Shown: positions 61,287-64,000 of the stretch, one piece after another
Layout: the number at the start of each line of letters is the position of its first letter
Numbering within the stretch: position 1 is the first letter of the stretch
Source: an uncultured Christensenella sp.
GTDB lineage: Bacteria; Bacillota; Clostridia; Christensenellales; Borkfalkiaceae
DNA length: 64,000 bases
Assembly (NCBI GenBank): GCA_910579705.1
Contig: CAJTUI010000002.1
Location: forward strand, 114,664-178,663
Direction of reading: 5' to 3'
The notes under the pieces: model-generated
Told to the model about the DNA's origin: nothing
What the model saw: the letters and a program-made list of their open reading frames with translations, nothing else
The model's database searches: none
Made by a program: the position numbers and the translations under genes

Positions 61287-61757
61287 ATGAAAAAAAGATT
61301 ATGCTTAATACTTACGCTTGTAATAATTACCGTACTTGCGGTCATTCCCTTTACGGCGTGCACGGACAACGGCGGGTACGCCCTGCAAACGGACAAAAAA
61401 TATATCCGCGAATCCGACATAAACCAAGAAACATCTGGACAGAACTACGTTCTCTTCCGTACGGACGGCACAGGCGAATATAAATACTTATACATTTCCT
61501 CAATGAACTCCGATTACAACGAAGACTATAAGATTAATTTTAAATATGTTTATGCGGACAGTGATAAATCCACAGTGATATGCCTGTTTGATTCTATCCA
61601 ATTCGGCAAAAACCACCCCAACAACATCACAGGCTATTACGACTGGTCAAAGATGTTTACTGTTTCCAAACACGTTGTATGCTCTGTGGGCGGAACGGGC
61701 TATACGATGTATATTAACGAAGATTTCATAAAAGAAATACCTAATTTCGGAGAATAA
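61287..61757 (+). CDS. Small lipoprotein, unknown
   Basis: 156 residues with lipobox FTAC (Cys25). The mature part contains YVLFRTDGTGEYKYLYISSM, KINFKYVYADSDKSTVICLF and FTVSKHVVCSVGGTGYTMYI, mostly beta with two Cys. Monocistronic with promoter and terminator. More AT-rich than the lipoproteins further left. No family recognised. Confidence 0.75.
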   Translation: MKKRLCLILTLVIITVLAVIPFTACTDNGGYALQTDKKYIRESDINQETSGQNYVLFRTDGTGEYKYLYISSMNSDYNEDYKINFKYVYADSDKSTVICLFDSIQFGKNHPNNITGYYDWSKMFTVSKHVVCSVGGTGYTMYINEDFIKEIPNFGE

Positions 61758-61810
61758 TTATCGATACGCGCCAGTTTTGCAAACTCCGACATAATATTTT
61801 AACGATATAG

Positions 61811-61848
61811 AAAAAGCACAAGGATAAATTCCTTGTGCTTTTTCTTTT
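61811..61848. terminator. Bidirectional terminator
   Basis: AAAAAGCACAAGGA / TCCTTGTGCTTTTT with a short A/T loop, flanked by A and T runs. Confidence 0.85.
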
Positions 61849-61942
61849 AGTTGTATGCGATAAAGCCCGCGACACCTTTTACAAAAATGTATTCCGTTTT
61901 TAGGTGTTCAAACTTTAACGCTATTGGTGGAGAAGTAGTAAC
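61847..61942 (-). pseudogene. Relic of a serine-recombinase 3' end
   Basis: The minus-strand frame between stops reads TTSPPIALKFEHLKT-EYIFVKGV and then stops. It aligns well with the C-terminus of the recombinase at 63319 (GTTPPKELMYEHSYFNAIFV). The rest of the gene is absent. It marks the left side of the AT-rich island. Confidence 0.5.
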
Positions 61943-61953
61943 CTAAAACGAAT

Positions 61954-63168
61954 TTATTGAGGTTGGCGGTTTATATGATTTATCAATAATGCTATTGAAC
62001 AAGAAGCAAGAGGCATCATTTTATAAATTTTCTTGTTCGGTAATACTAATTTATCTGGAAAGATTTTACATTTTTGTAATTCATCTATATTTAAGAATAT
62101 GAATTTAGACCCGTCAATTTTCTTGCTATACTTTTCATCTTCCTTATTTCGTGATTTGAATTTCTTTAAAAAATCTGTTGACGATAAGTCTGGCAGTTTA
62201 TAATAAAATAAAAATTGCGGTCTACCGCCCTCTGTAATATCTCGGCAAAAAGTAAAGATAGACTTGGTTAAATCAACAGTTTCAGGAATCTTAATATTTA
62301 ACTCATCTTCAATTTCTTTAATAATTGCTTTATTTAGACCTATTTTTGTAAGTTGTAAATTGTCATCTAAGGCATACTCTGATTTTAATGAAGCACCTAT
62401 ACTGCAAGCAAGTGTATTTTTACCTATTGATAAATCTTTATCGCGAAATACAAATATAATTTTTTTATCCGATAGTTCTATAAAGCCATTGAAACCTAAA
62501 TGATTTGAAAATTTAGATTTATTTAAAGGCTTTAAAAACGGACCGGGTTCATATATCTCTCTTACCGTCTTACCGTTTTCAAGTTTAAAATCCATAGCTC
62601 TATTGGTAACCATAGAATCAAAATAATAAGTTTGTGAATACAGCAGTATAGTTTTCCCGCTTTCAATAATAAAGTCATCTAAACGTATATTCAGACGATT
62701 ATAAATTTTTGAATGCTTATGTGCTTTCATTAAATAGTTTGATTGAGCTGCAATTTGCTTAGGTAGTTCATAGCTATTTAAAGAGTGAGAATAATCAAAC
62801 TCTAAATTGAACGATTCTTCGTTTTTTGTCCTTGACTGTAAAATTTCTATTGGAAATAGTACGTTATTAAATGAAAATAAATTTGCACGAGAATACTTTT
62901 TTATTAAATGTTGATAATCTGTGGTCAATTTAATTTCATCCTCAAAATGTCTTTCGATAATATTGACTACTGCAATTGAAATGCTTTGACAAATAAATGC
63001 AATAATAATTGCAACAAAAGTTTTTATATCAAATAGGTTATCAAAGCTAAGAGTATTAGTTGATTTTTTATAAATAATAACAAAAATTACAGGAACAGCC
63101 AATAATATAACTTTTATAAAAGTTGGATTAAAAACTTTTTTTAAAATATAATAGATTTTGTTTTTCAT
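61954..63168 (-). CDS. Two-TM protein with Nudix-like motif (island cargo)
   Basis: 404 residues, much more AT-rich than neighbouring genes. Two N-terminal TM segments (VILLAVPVIFVIIYK and FVAIIIAFICQSISIAVVN) are followed by a soluble part. KIGLNKAIIKEIEDELNIKI matches the REUxEExGU half of the Nudix box position by position with conservative changes (KEIEDELNI). Strands near GFIELSDKKIIFVFRD and TLACSIGASLKSEYALDD precede it. AAGGTG and a promoter precede the ATG. Lying between recombinase remains, it is probably mobile cargo. Two-TM/Nudix-type effectors are known from defence systems, but no nucleotide cyclase or other partner is visible here. Confidence 0.6.
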   Translation of the reverse strand: MKNKIYYILKKVFNPTFIKVILLAVPVIFVIIYKKSTNTLSFDNLFDIKTFVAIIIAFICQSISIAVVNIIERHFEDEIKLTTDYQHLIKKYSRANLFSFNNVLFPIEILQSRTKNEESFNLEFDYSHSLNSYELPKQIAAQSNYLMKAHKHSKIYNRLNIRLDDFIIESGKTILLYSQTYYFDSMVTNRAMDFKLENGKTVREIYEPGPFLKPLNKSKFSNHLGFNGFIELSDKKIIFVFRDKDLSIGKNTLACSIGASLKSEYALDDNLQLTKIGLNKAIIKEIEDELNIKIPETVDLTKSIFTFCRDITEGGRPQFLFYYKLPDLSSTDFLKKFKSRNKEDEKYSKKIDGSKFIFLNIDELQKCKIFPDKLVLPNKKIYKMMPLASCSIALLINHINRQPQ

Positions 63169-63203
63169 ATTTTAAGCACCTTGTAACATATTAATATATA
63201 TGT

Positions 63204-63232
63204 ATTATATCTCAACCGGATACTTTTTTCAA
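63204..63232 (-). promoter_or_regulatory. Promoter of the two-TM Nudix-like gene
   Basis: Minus strand TTGAAA (63232-63227), 17-bp spacer, TATAAT (63209-63204). Confidence 0.62.
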
Positions 63233-63282
63233 GCGCATGTCCATATAAAATAGGACTTGGGCTACTTTGGCGTGTACTTGAT

Positions 63283-63313
63283 AAAACGAACGCGCGGCGT
63301 AGCCGCGCGTTCG
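63283..63313 (-). terminator. Terminator of the recombinase gene
   Basis: 12-bp perfect stem CGAACGCGCGGC / GCCGCGCGTTCG (63287-63298, 63302-63313), loop GTA, T run on the minus-strand side. Confidence 0.75.
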
Positions 63314-63318
63314 CAAAA

Positions 63319-63930
63319 CTATACAAAAATGGCGTTAAAATACGAGTGTTCGTACATTAACTCCTTTGGTGGAGTTGTACCTTCCAAATCCGAACTCAAT
63401 TCTTCTTCCAATTCTGCCAAGGATACCGATTTTGTACCGTCTTTATAGTTGAAAGCGAACACAATCTTGTCGTCATATAGGTAAATACTGTTTACGAAGG
63501 TGTCTATAAGCCGCTTTCGACTTTCCAAGTCGTTCACGTTTATTTTGCGGTAACGCTCTATGTAACAAAGAATATGCTCTTTCGTTATTTCGGGTTTTTG
63601 TAGCTGTTCGCTGTAAATTGCCGTTTCTATTTCCGCTTTCGTTTGTTCCAAATCGTCAAGCCGTTTCTTTGCCGATGCATTGAACAAGCCTTGCTGTATA
63701 GCATCAAGAATGTTATTGATATATCCGTCAACTTCTTTGAGCTTTGCTTGCAACTGCGGAATTTTCGTATTCTCTTGTGAAAGCAAACCTAATATTCTAT
63801 CGGCTATCGTGTCTATCAATTCGTCGTCCATTACTATCTTCATAGTGTAGTTGACGACCAAATCTTCTATCCATTCTTTCTTAACGGCTTTCTTATCTTC
63901 CGCTGCTTGCCGAGTTTGAGATCTATGGTG
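63319..63930 (-). pseudogene. Large serine recombinase, C-terminal fragment
   Basis: The frame ends at 63319 and is open upstream only to a stop at 63931-63933. It keeps the C-terminal part of a clostridial large serine recombinase: VKKEWIEDLVVNYTMKIVMD, a coiled coil (LQAKLKEVDGYINNILDAIQ), RKRLIDTFVNSIYLYDDKIV and FNYKDGTKSVSLAELEEEL. The catalytic resolvase domain, the recombinase domain and the Zn ribbon are missing. The coding similarity stops near 63900, where host-like sequence begins on the other strand. So the gene is truncated by rearrangement or by a chimeric assembly, and a resolvase from this copy would not be functional. Confidence 0.8.
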
Positions 63931-64000
63931 TTAGAGCCTACGCGAACAGCTACGAGCAGAACAAGCAAGTGCAATATACCTACTACGCAAACGGTAACTC
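63885..64000 (+). other. Open frame running off the right edge, possible interrupted host gene
   Basis: After a stop at 63882-63884 the plus strand reads LLAEFEIYGVRAYANSYEQN, then KQVQYTYYANGN to the window end. From about 63910 its composition matches host genes. It has no start codon and probably continues a gene broken at the island junction. Confidence 0.4.

Noticed and set aside
61954..63168. Calling the two-TM Nudix-like gene a CBASS effector
   Set aside because: No nucleotide cyclase or accessory gene is visible in the window, so only a similarity of layout is reported.

Overview
The window reads like a chromosome segment of an uncultured, probably gut-associated Clostridia-type bacterium (Bacillota). 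This is inferred from style, not from a marker gene. Many proteins start with Gram-positive lipoprotein signals ending in (A/G)C. There are CUT1 sugar and Opp peptide ABC systems, a YitT protein, BspA-type repeats, an S8 cell-envelope protease, and consensus sigma-A promoters with 17-bp spacers. Base composition is near 50% GC in most genes and falls sharply in the last 3 kb.

Layout. 1-3.6 kb (minus): grpE-dnaK-dnaJ, with dnaJ cut by the window edge; no hrcA or CIRCE element was seen, and a perfect hairpin lies between dnaK and dnaJ. 3.9-8.4 kb (plus): a large TlpA-domain lipoprotein, a small lipoprotein and an XRE-type membrane regulator. 8.4-10.9 kb (minus): a redox pair, namely a polyferredoxin fused to an exported TlpA domain and a membrane protein ending in a CxxC tail. 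It is transcribed divergently from a cysteine desulfidase gene (cyuA-like) through one compact shared promoter region.

12.3-32.3 kb (minus): a long block read from a promoter near 32.34 kb. It holds a GLUG-type lipoprotein, a 2355-residue S8 protease with BspA repeats and a CTERM-like anchor, a third lipoprotein, oppA-B-C-D-F and a small membrane protein. The simplest reading is extracellular protein breakdown coupled to peptide uptake. 32.6-34.4 kb: YitT, an SGNH esterase and tRNA-Ser(GCU).

34.4-53.7 kb (minus): a carbohydrate locus in two transcription blocks. The upstream block (53.7 to 43.0 kb) has a sugar-binding lipoprotein, two permeases, a GH2 enzyme, two lipoprotein GH51 arabinofuranosidases and two MORN-repeat lipoproteins. 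The downstream block (42.9 to 34.4 kb) has a double-SGNH lipoprotein, a tightly coupled four-gene ABC/membrane cassette of unknown role, an MsmK-type ATPase, a GH32 enzyme, an ArsR-type regulator and a fructokinase. Arabinose-containing and fructose-containing glycans are the likely substrates.

54-61.8 kb: a collagen-like surface protein, a GNAT gene with a G12 tract at its start, a TtcA-type tRNA thiolase with a probably leaderless mRNA, lipoproteins, an amidase-like protein, a ferredoxin/kinase pair, another GNAT and several small genes, two of them apparently frameshifted. 61.8-64 kb: an AT-rich island with a relic of a serine recombinase 3' end, a two-TM protein with a Nudix-like motif, and a 5'-truncated large serine recombinase that abuts what looks like an interrupted host gene at the right edge.
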